A DNA stretch of 64,000 nucleotides from Pedobacter quisquiliarum (GCF_014642175.1 NZ_BMIL01000012.1:1-64000), one strand, 5' to 3'; counted from the stretch's first letter, positions 18,931 through 27,637 are shown. Translations and numbers: made by a program. The notes: generated from the sequence alone by a model not told the origin.

Positions 18931-19865
18931 GCGGAGCCCTGAACTACCCCTCTGCGCTCAATTTCTTTGTCGATATAGGTCTGAATAGCAGATTTGTTCA
19001 GGCCCCAGTTTGGCGCAATTAAAAGGTCCCAATCGGAAATCCCGAACAATCGTTGGATGACGATATCCGGCCTTAACAAAGGAATCAGCTTGCACAGCAA
19101 ATCGGTATATTCTTCAAGGCTGAAGAGTTTAAATGGATTCTTCTTGTATTTAGCCCCCATAATGGAACCTTCTACAATATGTAGGTGGTGAAACTTAACG
19201 AACTTGATCTGCGGAAAACGGTTAATCTCATCGATATACTTCAGCATCATCTCTTCAGTTTCCCAAGGGAAGCCGAAAATGGTGTGCACACAAAGATCCA
19301 GGGGTGAATTTTCGAGCAGCTTTACCGCTTCTACAAATTCCCCGTGACTGCAGCCGCGGTTGATTTGATTAAGCGTTTCGTCGTAAATAGATTCCATGCC
19401 CATTTCCAGATCCACGTCAAAACGATCTGCATAACTTTCCAGTAGGGCGATCTTTTCCGCGTCTATACAATCCGGACGTGTACCGACTGAAAAGCCTACC
19501 ACATCTTCCGGGTTGATGGAAAGCGCCTCATCATACATCATCTTGAGATAATGCGTAGGCGCATAGGTATTTGTATTGGGTTGAAAATAAACGATGAACT
19601 TATCCGCTTTGTAAAAGCCTTTCCCGCGCTCCATACCTTGCTCCAGTTGTTCGCGTATGGTGGGCAGTTTGCGGGAAAGTTCCGGCGTAAAGGAGTCCAC
19701 GTTACAATACGTACAACCCCCATAACCTTTAGAACCGTCACGATTCGGGCAGGTAAACCCACCGTCTACAATAACCTTAAACACGCGCTGTCCCTTGTAC
19801 TTCGCCTTTAAATGTGTACCGTAGTTGTTATAACCTTTTATGCCTGAATCTAATGGAGTTCCCAA
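18909..19865 (-). CDS. TIGR01212-family radical SAM protein (YhcC-like)
   Basis: Radical SAM protein of the YhcC/TIGR01212 family, about 318-325 residues. The cluster cysteines fall in CPNRDGSKGYGGCTYC (C46, C58, C61 when counted from the upstream TTG), with the wide first spacing typical of this family. SVGTRPDCI, the DLEMGMESIYDETLNQINRGCSH segment and HTIFGFPWETEE are also present. The substrate is not established. No ATG precedes the conserved region: possible starts are TTG at 19886 or TTG at 19865. I prefer 19865 because the upstream TTG forms part of a perfect promoter -7 box. Confidence 0.85.
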   Translation of the reverse strand: MGTPLDSGIKGYNNYGTHLKAKYKGQRVFKVIVDGGFTCPNRDGSKGYGGCTYCNVDSFTPELSRKLPTIREQLEQGMERGKGFYKADKFIVYFQPNTNTYAPTHYLKMMYDEALSINPEDVVGFSVGTRPDCIDAEKIALLESYADRFDVDLEMGMESIYDETLNQINRGCSHGEFVEAVKLLENSPLDLCVHTIFGFPWETEEMMLKYIDEINRFPQIKFVKFHHLHIVEGSIMGAKYKKNPFKLFSLEEYTDLLCKLIPLLRPDIVIQRLFGISDWDLLIAPNWGLNKSAIQTYIDKEIERRGVVQGSAYEVGVL

Positions 19866-19883
19866 ATCGCTATATATTTGCTG

Positions 19884-19891
19884 CAAAAATA
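19884..19891 (-). promoter_or_regulatory. Possible -7 promoter box overlapping the upstream TTG of the YhcC-like gene
   Basis: TATTTTTG on the minus strand (19891-19884) matches TAnnTTTG exactly and includes the upstream candidate TTG start codon. No clear TTTG element lies at the right distance upstream, so this rests on one box. Confidence 0.3.
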
Positions 19892-19953
19892 CAGCTTTTT
19901 TGCGGGGATTGGAATTCCGTGGCTTTCCTTACCATTTATTTACATTCAATCGG

Positions 19954-20454
19954 TTAATCTGCTTTGGCTGCCGCCGGGTTGATGATGTTGCTCGCAATCT
20001 GCGATAAATAAGCTGCCGTGTCATTTTCCTCCTTCAGGCATTGTTCCAAAAGCACGTTCGCCTGTTCCAGCTTCAGCTCTTTGCTAACTTCAAAAAGCAC
20101 GGTATAGCTCGCGATTTTATAATGCTCAACATGTTGTGCCGCATAGATGATCGCTGCATCGCGCATCGGCGTTCCAGCTTCATTCTTCACAATCAGATCC
20201 CTTGCTTTTTCGACCAGCGCAGAAACAATGTTACATTCCTGCTTGGTGGCCTTCACTTTTAGGGACTTCATAATTGTCTCTAATCGGTTTACATGGGCCT
20301 CCGCCTCTGTAGATGGAGAATTAAGCGCCGTACGTAACTCCTCGGTGTATGCTGCAATGGAGAGTGCCACGAAACTCTTTATAAACTTCTTCTCAGCATG
20401 ATACAGATCCACCAATCGGGTAATAAAAAAATCCATTAATCCTGTCTGTTCCAT
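19954..20454 (-). CDS. YciE/YciF ferritin-like protein (DUF892)
   Basis: Soluble all-helical protein of 166 residues matching the DUF892 YciE/YciF family: GLMDFFITRLVDLYHAEKKF at the start, FVALSIAAYTEELRTAL, a central HVNRLETIMKSL, then DAAIIYAAQHVEHYKIASYTVLFEVSKEL and an acidic C-terminal helix (EQCLKEENDTAAYL). The glutamates and histidines (HAEKK, EAHVNRLE, EHYK) fit a ferritin-like di-metal four-helix bundle. Relatives are stress-induced, but their exact role is not settled. The ATG at 20454 is preferred over a TTG four codons upstream. Confidence 0.88.
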   Translation of the reverse strand: MEQTGLMDFFITRLVDLYHAEKKFIKSFVALSIAAYTEELRTALNSPSTEAEAHVNRLETIMKSLKVKATKQECNIVSALVEKARDLIVKNEAGTPMRDAAIIYAAQHVEHYKIASYTVLFEVSKELKLEQANVLLEQCLKEENDTAAYLSQIASNIINPAAAKAD

Positions 20455-20466
20455 AATAAGCTTCAA

Positions 20467-20787
20467 TTTACCACAATAACAAGCTTTGCTAATTTAGGTT
20501 TTGGGTGGAAATTTCAAACGATGAAGCACAAGATAAAGAATGATACCTGCAGCCGACCAGCAACAAAGCCCAGGTATGATCTCATACAGCTTTCATCCAG
20601 CTTTCGTTCGCCTTTCCTTCGGCTGGAGGCGAAGCATAGGCGAACGAAAGGCGAACAATAGGCGAACAAAAGGCGATTGATGTGATAAGCATTTGTCGCT
20701 CTACCATGCAGCTGCGTCGCGGCACCTGCAGCCTAATTTTACCTGCTGCTGTATATGGTTTACGTTTTATTTATGGATATTAGGCCT
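20467..20787. other. Intergenic region of about 320 bp between divergent genes
   Basis: No gene is supported here. The stretch contains the 11-bp tandem array and inverted repeat listed separately (20601-20682). Just before the thioredoxin-like gene is TACGTTTT, one mismatch from the -7 consensus. Confidence 0.6.
20601..20682. repeat. 11-bp tandem array with flanking inverted copy
   Basis: Five units beginning ggcga(a/t) start at 20628, 20639, 20650, 20661 and 20672, exactly 11 bp apart (middle units ggcgaacgaaa, ggcgaacaata, ggcgaacaaaa). Upstream, ctttcgttcgcc (20601-20612) is the perfect reverse complement of ggcgaacgaaag (20639-20650), so part of the array can form a 12-bp stem. Confidence 0.8.
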
Positions 20788-21264
20788 ATGAAACAACTCT
20801 TTATAGCCTTTATATGTTGCCTGTTTGTTAACCAGGCCAGCGCACAGCTACAGCCGCAAGTACTTCCCAACGCGGTATTCTATAAGAAAGATGGGAAGAC
20901 ATTCTCGACCGTGCAGATCCCAACCACGAAAAAAGCATTTATCATGTTCTTCGATGCAACCTGTGATCACTGCCAGCAAGTAGCCAGGCAGCTGTCTAAA
21001 CAAAGCGGCAGATTAGCAAATTCAAACATCTACCTGGTTTCCATGGATGAGTTCCGCTCTATTGATTACTTCATGACCAACTTCGCGAAACCGCTGATGA
21101 CCATGAAAAATGTAACCGTGCTGCAGGATAAGCATTCGATCTTTATCCCGACTTTCAAGCCAGATAAATACCCTTCCATGTACCTTTACAACACCAGCAA
21201 GCGCTTGCTTAAGTTTTCAAGCAATGACAAAGAGGTTCCGAAATTTCTGGAATTGATGAACTAA
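20788..21264 (+). CDS. Exported thioredoxin-fold protein
   Basis: A 158-residue exported protein: signal peptide (FIAFICCLFVNQASAQ), then a thioredoxin-like domain with FIMFFDATCDHCQQVARQLSKQ, where C59-DH-C62 is the redox CxxC. It continues with NIYLVSMDEF and a cis-proline-like segment (KPDKYPSMYLYNTSKRLLKF). TlpA- or DsbE-like thiol chemistry in the periplasm is inferred; there is no substrate clue. The ATG at 20788 directly precedes the signal peptide, so I discard the longer frame from 20755. It is followed by a strong bidirectional terminator. Confidence 0.8.
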   Translation: MKQLFIAFICCLFVNQASAQLQPQVLPNAVFYKKDGKTFSTVQIPTTKKAFIMFFDATCDHCQQVARQLSKQSGRLANSNIYLVSMDEFRSIDYFMTNFAKPLMTMKNVTVLQDKHSIFIPTFKPDKYPSMYLYNTSKRLLKFSSNDKEVPKFLELMN

Positions 21265-21280
21265 CCACATTTTTAAGCAT

Positions 21281-21334
21281 AAAAAAAGGCCAGCAGCTGT
21301 CCCGGTATTTTCCGGAAAGCTGCTGGCCTTTTTT
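21281..21334. terminator. Bidirectional intrinsic terminator
   Basis: A long stem, AAAAAAAGGCCAGCAGCT paired with AGCTGCTGGCCTTTTTT and extended inward by CCGG/CCGG, sits between the convergent thioredoxin-like and APC permease genes. It has A and T runs on the two sides. Confidence 0.9.
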
Positions 21335-21343
21335 ATGAATGCG

Positions 21344-22765
21344 CTACTCAGCCGTTTCTTTCGGCTTACTCAGGTAATACACTGGAATCCCGGCAAGCAT
21401 GATTACAACGCCCCAGCCACAAGTACTGGTTTTTGTGATCAGCAACGATATGCAGATTGCTGCAGCGACAATGATGTACAGAAATGGCAGTACCGGGTAG
21501 CCGAAAGCACGGTAAGGACGTACGGCATCAGGCATTTTACGACGAAGGATGAAAATACCGTAGATGGTCAGGATGTAAAAGATAATTACAATGATCATTA
21601 CGTAATCCAGCAGATCGCCGTACTTTCCGGTAAGACAAAGCGCCGATGCCCAAATGCACTGAAACCATAGTGCCCATGCTGGTACGCTGGACTTGTTCAA
21701 TAAAGCGGCCTTCTTGAAGAATAAACCATCTTTGGCCATGGTGTAATACACACGTGCACCAGCCATGATTAAGCCATTATTACATGCAAATGTGGAGATC
21801 ATGATCATGACCGCAATAATCAATGTACCCGTGTTGCCAAAGATGTTTTGCGCAGCAACAACGGCCACACGATCTGATTTGGCAAAAGCGATGTCATGCA
21901 ATGGCATTACGGATAAATACATGAGGTTGGCCAGAATATAGATTACAGACACGATGAAGGTCCCAAGGAACAGGCTTAAACCCACATTCTTTTCAGGGTT
22001 TCGGATTTCTGCAGCAATGAAAGTAACGCCATTCCAGGCATCACTTGAAAATAGTGATCCGACCATCGCCGCAGATACTGCAGCAAGTAAAGCAGAGCCA
22101 GCAATTGGCATCCAGCTGTCTGTAGCCGCGTTGTAGTTGGCCGGGCTCCAGGCATCCGCCCAGTTCGCGTTCCAGACTTCGGCCTTTGCGCCAAGCGTAA
22201 AACCAAAGATGATCAGGCCGAACAGAGATACAATTTTGATCACGGTCAGGAAAGTCTGCAACAACTTGCCATTTTTAACGCCCTTACTGTTGATATAGGT
22301 GAGCACAATGATGGTGAAGATGGACATCAGCTGCGCTGCATTGATGTTGAAGTCGCCGAAGCTAAACAAGATGTTCTCATCGCTTAACGGCTCAAAAAGG
22401 TAGGCTGCAAACTTGGAGAAGGCCACACCGACTGCGGCGATGGTGCCGGTTTGGATGACCGCAAAGAAACTCCAGCCGTAAAGAAAAGCGATAAGTTTGT
22501 TGTAGGCTTCTTTAAGGTAAACGTACTGGCCACCAGCCTTTGGAAACATGGCGCTCAGCTCGCCATAACTTACGGCTGCTATTACGGTTACCAGTCCTGT
22601 AAGCACCCAGATCAGGGTCAACCATCCGGCGGAGCCGACCTGGCGTCCAATGTCGGCACTGACGATAAATATTCCGGATCCAATCATGGAGCCGACCACC
22701 AGCATGGTGCCGTCCAGCAAGCCCAGTTCGCGTTTGAAGTGCTGATCCTCTGTTTCTTTTTCCAT
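21344..22765 (-). CDS. APC family amino acid permease
   Basis: Inner membrane transporter of 473 residues with about 12 predicted helices. The APC signature in helix 1 is VVGSMIGSGIFIVSADIGRQVGSAGW (GSGIF loop), followed by YGELSAMFPKAGGQYVYLKEAY. It is close in style to the LAT/serine-threonine exchanger-like APC subgroup common in Bacteroidota. A proton-coupled or exchange mechanism for amino acids is known for the family; the substrate cannot be told. It is a single gene with a terminator at its 3' end, one of three APC permeases in the window. Confidence 0.88.
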   Translation of the reverse strand: MEKETEDQHFKRELGLLDGTMLVVGSMIGSGIFIVSADIGRQVGSAGWLTLIWVLTGLVTVIAAVSYGELSAMFPKAGGQYVYLKEAYNKLIAFLYGWSFFAVIQTGTIAAVGVAFSKFAAYLFEPLSDENILFSFGDFNINAAQLMSIFTIIVLTYINSKGVKNGKLLQTFLTVIKIVSLFGLIIFGFTLGAKAEVWNANWADAWSPANYNAATDSWMPIAGSALLAAVSAAMVGSLFSSDAWNGVTFIAAEIRNPEKNVGLSLFLGTFIVSVIYILANLMYLSVMPLHDIAFAKSDRVAVVAAQNIFGNTGTLIIAVMIMISTFACNNGLIMAGARVYYTMAKDGLFFKKAALLNKSSVPAWALWFQCIWASALCLTGKYGDLLDYVMIIVIIFYILTIYGIFILRRKMPDAVRPYRAFGYPVLPFLYIIVAAAICISLLITKTSTCGWGVVIMLAGIPVYYLSKPKETAE

Positions 22766-22853
22766 TGAGATTTATAAATAGTTTGGTTGCCGGCGAATAT
22801 ATTTAAAAAATCCAATATTAAAACAGGCGTACTCATTGCCAGCCAATTATAAA

Positions 22854-22884
22854 TTTGGTAAAGTGCTAAACTATTTTATTTTTG
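22854..22884 (+). promoter_or_regulatory. Bacteroidota promoter for the membrane pyrophosphatase gene
   Basis: TTTG (22854-22857), a 19-nt spacer, then TATTTTTG (22877-22884), an exact consensus match. Transcription should start near 22890, about 35 nt before the ATG at 22926. Confidence 0.75.
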
Positions 22885-22925
22885 TATAGGCTTGCCTTGC
22901 TAACCAATTAAACCAAATATATCGT

Positions 22926-25160
22926 ATGGAGTTTCTACAAAACAACCTGATCTACATGATTCCGGGTTTCGGGCTCATTGGAATCCTTTTTATGGCGGTA
23001 CAAAGTGCGTGGGTGAGTAAGCAAGATGCAGGCGACAAAAACATGCTGGAACTATCCGGGCATATTGCCGACGGGGCAATGGCCTTTTTAAAAGCAGAAT
23101 GGAAGGTCCTCTCCTATTTTGTGATCATTGCCGGAGCGCTGCTCGCCTGGTCTGGCACCATGGAAGGCACAGCTGAAAATCCGATTCATTCAAGTCCCAT
23201 TATCGCCATTGCCTTCCTTTTGGGCGCAGTGTTCTCTGCTTTCGCAGGATACATCGGGATGCGGATTGCGACAAAAGCAAACGTGCGCACCACACAGGCC
23301 GCAAGAACGAGTCTGGCGCAAGCACTAAAAGTTTCCTTTACCGGTGGCACAGTTATGGGCTTCGGCGTGGCGGGCCTCGCCATCTTTGGCTTGGGCGGTC
23401 TTTTCATCGTGCTCTATTATACATTCGTTAATCCTGCTGCCGCAGCAACAGGTCCGGAAATGAAAAAGACCATTGAGGTACTTGCCGGTTTCTCGCTGGG
23501 TGCGGAAAGCATCGCCCTTTTTGCCAGAGTGGGCGGCGGTATATATACCAAAGCGGCAGATGTTGGTGCCGATCTGGTCGGCAAAGTTGAAGCCGGCATC
23601 CCGGAAGATGACGTGCGGAACCCGGCAACTATTGCGGACAACGTAGGTGATAACGTCGGTGACGTGGCTGGCATGGGTGCGGATTTATTCGGTTCGTATG
23701 TTGCAACAATTCTGGCGACCATGGTATTGGGTCAGGAGATTAGCTCGGAAGATAATTTCGGCGGTATGGCGCCAATACTCCTGCCGATGTTCATTGCCGG
23801 ACTGGGCTTAATATTCTCTATCGTCGGTTCCTGGTTCGTAAAAATCTCCAAAGAAACGGATAGTGTACAAAATGCGTTGAACCTTGGCAACTGGTTGTCG
23901 ATAATTCTAACCGCGGTCGCTTCTTACTTTGCGGTGCACTGGCTGCTACCGGAAAGCATGGAGATCCGTGGGTTTTCATTCCCGGCAGCAAACGTGTTTT
24001 ATGCCATTTTAGTGGGCCTTGTTGTTGGAACGCTCATGAGTTTAATAACAGAGTACTATACGGCCATGGGTAAACGTCCGGTAAATTCGATTATTCAGCA
24101 GTCCTCAACCGGCCACGCCACCAATATTATTGGCGGCCTTTCGGTTGGCATGGAGTCTACGGTATTGCCCATCCTGGTACTTGCTGCCGGTATATACGGC
24201 TCCTACCACTTTGCGGGTTTCTATGGTGTTGCCATTGCCGCTGCAGGTATGATGGCGACGACGGCCATGCAACTTGCGATCGATGCCTTCGGACCGATTG
24301 CCGATAATGCTGGTGGTATTGCGGAAATGAGCGGTTGTCCGAAGGAAGTTCGGGAGCGCACTGATAACCTGGATGCCGTGGGGAATACCACCGCTGCGAC
24401 AGGGAAAGGATTTGCGATTGCCTCCGCAGCCTTGACTTCGTTAGCGCTCTTTGCGGCTTTCGCTGGCATATCCGGCATCACCACCATTGATATCTATAAG
24501 GCGGATGTACTTGCCGGCTTGTTTGTGGGCGGTATGATTCCATTTATATTCTCCGCATTGTGCATCTCCGCCGTTGGCCGCGCCGCGATGGCGATGGTGC
24601 AGGAAGTGCGCCGGCAGTTCCGGGAGATTCCTGGCATCATGGAATACAAAGCAAAACCCGAGTACGATAAATGTGTGGCCATTTCTACGCAGGCTTCTAT
24701 TCGGGAGATGATGCTGCCCGGTGCTATTGCCTTGATCGTGCCGCTACTGGTTGGTTTCTTATTCGGCCCGGAAGTCCTGGGCGGACTGCTCGCCGGGGTG
24801 ACGGTTGCCGGGGTGTTGATGGGCATCTTCCAGTCTAACGCAGGTGGCGCCTGGGACAATGCGAAGAAGTCCTTTGAAAAGGGCGTCATGATCCAGGGGA
24901 AAATGGAGTACAAAGGTTCTGATGCACATAAGGCGTCGGTTACCGGGGATACTGTAGGTGATCCGTTCAAAGATACCTCCGGCCCGTCGATGAACATCCT
25001 GATAAAACTGATGTCCATTGTCTCTTTGATTATTGCACCACATATCGCGGTTGGGCCAGCACCGCAATCTAGTGTTAATCTGAAAGTTAAAACCGAAAAA
25101 GTCGTTAAATCAAAGCTGACACTGAACCAGCTTCAGCGGAACCTGAAAAGGAATTTATGA
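22926..25160 (+). CDS. hppA: Membrane-bound sodium-translocating pyrophosphatase
   Basis: Integral membrane pyrophosphatase of 744 residues (about 16 helices) that couples PPi hydrolysis to ion export. The hallmark DNVGDNVGDVAGMGADLFGS, KAADVGADLVGKVEAGIPEDD and the C-terminal DNAKKSFEKG and DTVGDPFKDTSGPS blocks hold the Mg-PPi ligands. In GNTTAATGKG, A490 and G493 occupy the positions that are Lys and Thr in K+-independent enzymes, so this is the K+-dependent subfamily, whose members mostly pump Na+. The basic C-tail (KVKTEKVVKSKLTLNQLQRNLKRNL split by position) is not part of the conserved core. It has its own promoter and terminator. Confidence 0.94.
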   Translation: MEFLQNNLIYMIPGFGLIGILFMAVQSAWVSKQDAGDKNMLELSGHIADGAMAFLKAEWKVLSYFVIIAGALLAWSGTMEGTAENPIHSSPIIAIAFLLGAVFSAFAGYIGMRIATKANVRTTQAARTSLAQALKVSFTGGTVMGFGVAGLAIFGLGGLFIVLYYTFVNPAAAATGPEMKKTIEVLAGFSLGAESIALFARVGGGIYTKAADVGADLVGKVEAGIPEDDVRNPATIADNVGDNVGDVAGMGADLFGSYVATILATMVLGQEISSEDNFGGMAPILLPMFIAGLGLIFSIVGSWFVKISKETDSVQNALNLGNWLSIILTAVASYFAVHWLLPESMEIRGFSFPAANVFYAILVGLVVGTLMSLITEYYTAMGKRPVNSIIQQSSTGHATNIIGGLSVGMESTVLPILVLAAGIYGSYHFAGFYGVAIAAAGMMATTAMQLAIDAFGPIADNAGGIAEMSGCPKEVRERTDNLDAVGNTTAATGKGFAIASAALTSLALFAAFAGISGITTIDIYKADVLAGLFVGGMIPFIFSALCISAVGRAAMAMVQEVRRQFREIPGIMEYKAKPEYDKCVAISTQASIREMMLPGAIALIVPLLVGFLFGPEVLGGLLAGVTVAGVLMGIFQSNAGGAWDNAKKSFEKGVMIQGKMEYKGSDAHKASVTGDTVGDPFKDTSGPSMNILIKLMSIVSLIIAPHIAVGPAPQSSVNLKVKTEKVVKSKLTLNQLQRNLKRNL

Positions 25161-25183
25161 AGCGGTTAAAATTGTTACCAGAG

Positions 25184-25212
25184 AAGGGATTTTCATTGAA
25201 AATCCCTTTTTA
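25184..25212 (+). terminator. Intrinsic terminator after the pyrophosphatase gene
   Basis: Stem AAGGGATTTT (25184-25193) pairs perfectly with AAAATCCCTT (25199-25208) across a CATTG loop, followed by TTT. Confidence 0.85.
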
Positions 25213-25304
25213 TTATTAAATAATTTTTAATTAGGTTTGGAACCATATTAAAAAAAATAAAACAAATTCTAATTTATCGAAACACACTAACTAAACTTTA
25301 ATTT

Positions 25305-26813
25305 ATGTTATTTAAAAAATCGATAGACTCTTTAATTCAGGAGTCTACTGAGAGTGGCGAAGGTACACTGAAACGTACGCTCGGGGTGGGAAACCTGATT
25401 GCGTTGGGTATTGGTGCGATCATCGGTGCTGGACTTTTTGTTAGAACTGCTGCAGCGGCGGCAGAACACTCAGGTCCGGCGGTTACGCTTTCTTTCATCC
25501 TGGCTGCAATTGGTTGTGCGCTTGCCGGATTATGTTATGCAGAGTTTGCATCCATGATCCCTATTGCAGGTAGTGCTTACACCTATTCTTATGCAACCAT
25601 GGGTGAAGTTGTTGCCTGGGTAATTGGCTGGGATCTGGTACTGGAATATGCCGTTGGTGCGGCTACAGTAGCGATTGCCTGGTCTGAATACCTCAATAAG
25701 CTCCTGGAAACCTTCGGGGTCTCCATTCCCTACGCTTATTGTCACTCGCCTTTCCAAACCTCAGTAGATGGCATACAGGGTATCATTAACATCCCTGCTT
25801 TATTCGTTGTTGTACTCTTAACCTTCGTGTTGATCCGCGGAACCCAGGAGTCTGCCACCTTAAACGGAATTATCGTTATCCTTAAAGTCGCTATCGTAAT
25901 TGCATTTATCGCCATCGGTTGGGGTTATATGAACCCGGTTAATCACACACCATATATTCCTGTTAATGCTGGTGAGATTGCTTATTCCAACGGAGAGAAG
26001 AGTTTCGGAGAATTCTTTACGCAGGACTTTGGTAATTTTGGTATCTCTGGTATCATCGCTGGTGCTGGTGTTGTTTTCTTTGCTTTCATCGGTTTCGATG
26101 CGGTTTCCACTGCAGCACAGGAAGCTAGAAACCCGAGCAGAGATATGCCAATTGGTATCTTGGTTTCCTTAGCGGTTTGTACCGCTTTATATATCTTATT
26201 TGGACACGTATTAACTGGTGTTGCCAACTATTCAGAGTTTGAAAATGCTGGTAAAGAGGCTTCCGTTGCTTATGCGATTGAGAATTATATGCATGGCTAT
26301 CACTGGCTGTCTGTGTTGATCACAGTAGCAATCCTTGCTGGTTTCTCTTCCGTAATCCTTGTAATGCTTTTAGGTCAGTCACGTGTATTCTTCTCGATGT
26401 CTAAAGACGGACTTGTACCAAAGGTATTCTCTGCAGTACACCCTAAGTTCCAGACGCCGTACAAGTCTAACCTGATTTTCCTTGTTTTTGTAGGTTTATT
26501 CGCTGCATTTGTTCCAGGAGACGTGGTTGGTGATATGACCAGTATTGGTACTTTATTCGCCTTTACACTGGTATGTATCGGTGTATTGGTATTGCGTAAG
26601 GTGGATCCGGATCGTGTAAGACCATTCAAAACGCCTTTCATGCCAGTTGTCCCGATCTTAGGTGCTGGTGTGTGTATCCTGATGATGGTTGGTTTAGGTG
26701 CCCACAACTGGGAGCGTCTACTAATCTGGATGGCACTAGGTTTTGCAATCTATTACGGTTACAGCCGCAGGCATTCGGTTGTAAGAAGAAAACATAGAGA
26801 AGGTCAAAAATAA
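25305..26813 (+). CDS. APC family amino acid permease (YfnA/CAT-like)
   Basis: Transporter of 502 residues with about 12-13 helices in the cationic-amino-acid-transporter-like APC subgroup. It has a cytosolic N-terminus with LKRTLGVGNLIALGIGAIIGAGLFV, then the family segments CYAEFASMIPIAGSAYTYSYATMGE and GFDAVSTAAQEARNPSRDMPIGI, and a C-terminal SRRHSVVRRKHREGQK tail. Substrate is not determinable from sequence. It closely resembles the permease at 51747 but lacks that protein's insertions. The gene has a dedicated terminator. Confidence 0.9.
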   Translation: MLFKKSIDSLIQESTESGEGTLKRTLGVGNLIALGIGAIIGAGLFVRTAAAAAEHSGPAVTLSFILAAIGCALAGLCYAEFASMIPIAGSAYTYSYATMGEVVAWVIGWDLVLEYAVGAATVAIAWSEYLNKLLETFGVSIPYAYCHSPFQTSVDGIQGIINIPALFVVVLLTFVLIRGTQESATLNGIIVILKVAIVIAFIAIGWGYMNPVNHTPYIPVNAGEIAYSNGEKSFGEFFTQDFGNFGISGIIAGAGVVFFAFIGFDAVSTAAQEARNPSRDMPIGILVSLAVCTALYILFGHVLTGVANYSEFENAGKEASVAYAIENYMHGYHWLSVLITVAILAGFSSVILVMLLGQSRVFFSMSKDGLVPKVFSAVHPKFQTPYKSNLIFLVFVGLFAAFVPGDVVGDMTSIGTLFAFTLVCIGVLVLRKVDPDRVRPFKTPFMPVVPILGAGVCILMMVGLGAHNWERLLIWMALGFAIYYGYSRRHSVVRRKHREGQK

Positions 26814-26830
26814 GATCTCTAGATATTCTT

Positions 26831-26871
26831 AAAACAAAAGCGGCTGTCCAAAAGATAGCCGCTTTTGTTTT
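26831..26871 (+). terminator. Intrinsic terminator after the APC permease gene
   Basis: AAAACAAAAGCGGCT (26831-26845) pairs perfectly with AGCCGCTTTTGTTTT (26857-26871). The right arm ends in a T-rich tract and the loop is 11 nt. Confidence 0.88.
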
Positions 26872-26897
26872 ATATTGATTTAATAGAATTACATTTG
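26864..26897 (+). promoter_or_regulatory. Promoter candidate for marC-like gene
   Basis: TACATTTG (26890-26897) is an exact -7 match; TTTG at 26864-26867 is 22 nt upstream. The upstream element lies inside the right arm of the preceding terminator. The leader would be about 12-15 nt. Confidence 0.4.
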
Positions 26898-26915
26898 CCT
26901 TAAAAAAATGAACTG

Positions 26916-27482
26916 ATGGAATTTAACGTTAGCCAGATCCTGACCACCTCTATGGTACTTTTTGCCGTGATTGATATCCTTGGATCCATTCCGATCATCA
27001 TTGAACTGCGCAGAAAAGCGGGTCATATCGAATCAGAGAAGGCAACTGTGGTTGCAACTGTGCTTATGATTATCTTCCTTTTTGCAGGTGAAAGCTTGCT
27101 TAAAGTTATAGGACTTGATGTCGCTTCCTTTGCCATTGCGGGTTCATTGGTGATCTTTGCCCTGGCCATGGAGATGGTGCTTGGGTTAACCTTATTCAAG
27201 GAGGAAGCGCATGAGACGGTGTCGATCGTGCCCCTGGCATTTCCAATCATTGCTGGTGCGGGTACCATGACCACCCTGCTTTCCTTAAAAACAGAATACA
27301 CCAGTCAGAATATCCTCGTGGGCATAATCGTCAACATGCTGTTTGTTTACTTTGTGCTAAAGAACACCAACAGGCTTGAGAAACTTTTGGGTAAAACGGG
27401 CTTAAACATCCTTCGTAAAGCCTTCGGGATCATCTTACTCGCTATTGCAATCAAATTATTCAGAAACAATACGGGCCTGTAA
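26916..27482 (+). CDS. MarC family integral membrane protein
   Basis: Membrane protein of 188 residues with about six hydrophobic helices, in the MarC family: ILTTSMVLFAVIDILGSIPIIIELRRK at the N-terminus, then the signature region SIVPLAFPIIAGAGTMTTLL and a C-terminal AFGIILLAIAIKLF. Function is unknown; the E. coli namesake was once linked to multiple antibiotic resistance, but that link was withdrawn. It may be co-transcribed with the small frame downstream. Confidence 0.88.
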   Translation: MEFNVSQILTTSMVLFAVIDILGSIPIIIELRRKAGHIESEKATVVATVLMIIFLFAGESLLKVIGLDVASFAIAGSLVIFALAMEMVLGLTLFKEEAHETVSIVPLAFPIIAGAGTMTTLLSLKTEYTSQNILVGIIVNMLFVYFVLKNTNRLEKLLGKTGLNILRKAFGIILLAIAIKLFRNNTGL

Positions 27483-27523
27483 ACAATATTTAGTAAATTG
27501 TTGTTAAGCAGAAAAGCGGAACA

Positions 27524-27637
27524 ATGAACAGCTTCGAAGAATATACCGTCATCATTGGCTTGCTGGCCATCTTGTTTGAAGGGCTAAGGCATCTGAAGTA
27601 CAGGCTGCGCGCGTGGTTTCAGACGCATGCTAATTAA
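27524..27637 (+). CDS. Possible 37-residue single-pass membrane peptide
   Basis: A short frame 41 bp after the marC-like gene: MNSFEEYTVIIGLLAILFEG then LRHLKYRLRAWFQTHAN. It has one hydrophobic stretch (about residues 8-19) followed by a strongly basic tail, a common layout for small inner membrane proteins. A purine-rich AAAAGCGGA lies just before the ATG. It ends 6 bp before the stop of the convergent methyltransferase gene. The length gives little statistical support, so it may be chance. Confidence 0.4.
   Translation: MNSFEEYTVIIGLLAILFEGLRHLKYRLRAWFQTHAN

Noticed and set aside
20467..20787. A tRNA or riboswitch in the gap before the thioredoxin-like gene
   Set aside because: No cloverleaf or known aptamer pattern could be traced; the structure is explained by the repeat array and its inverted arm.
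24494..25018. A 174-codon minus-strand frame opposite the pyrophosphatase gene
   Set aside because: It is antisense to the catalytic core of a strongly conserved enzyme, and its composition (Pro, Ser, Ala, Met) is typical of a shadow frame.
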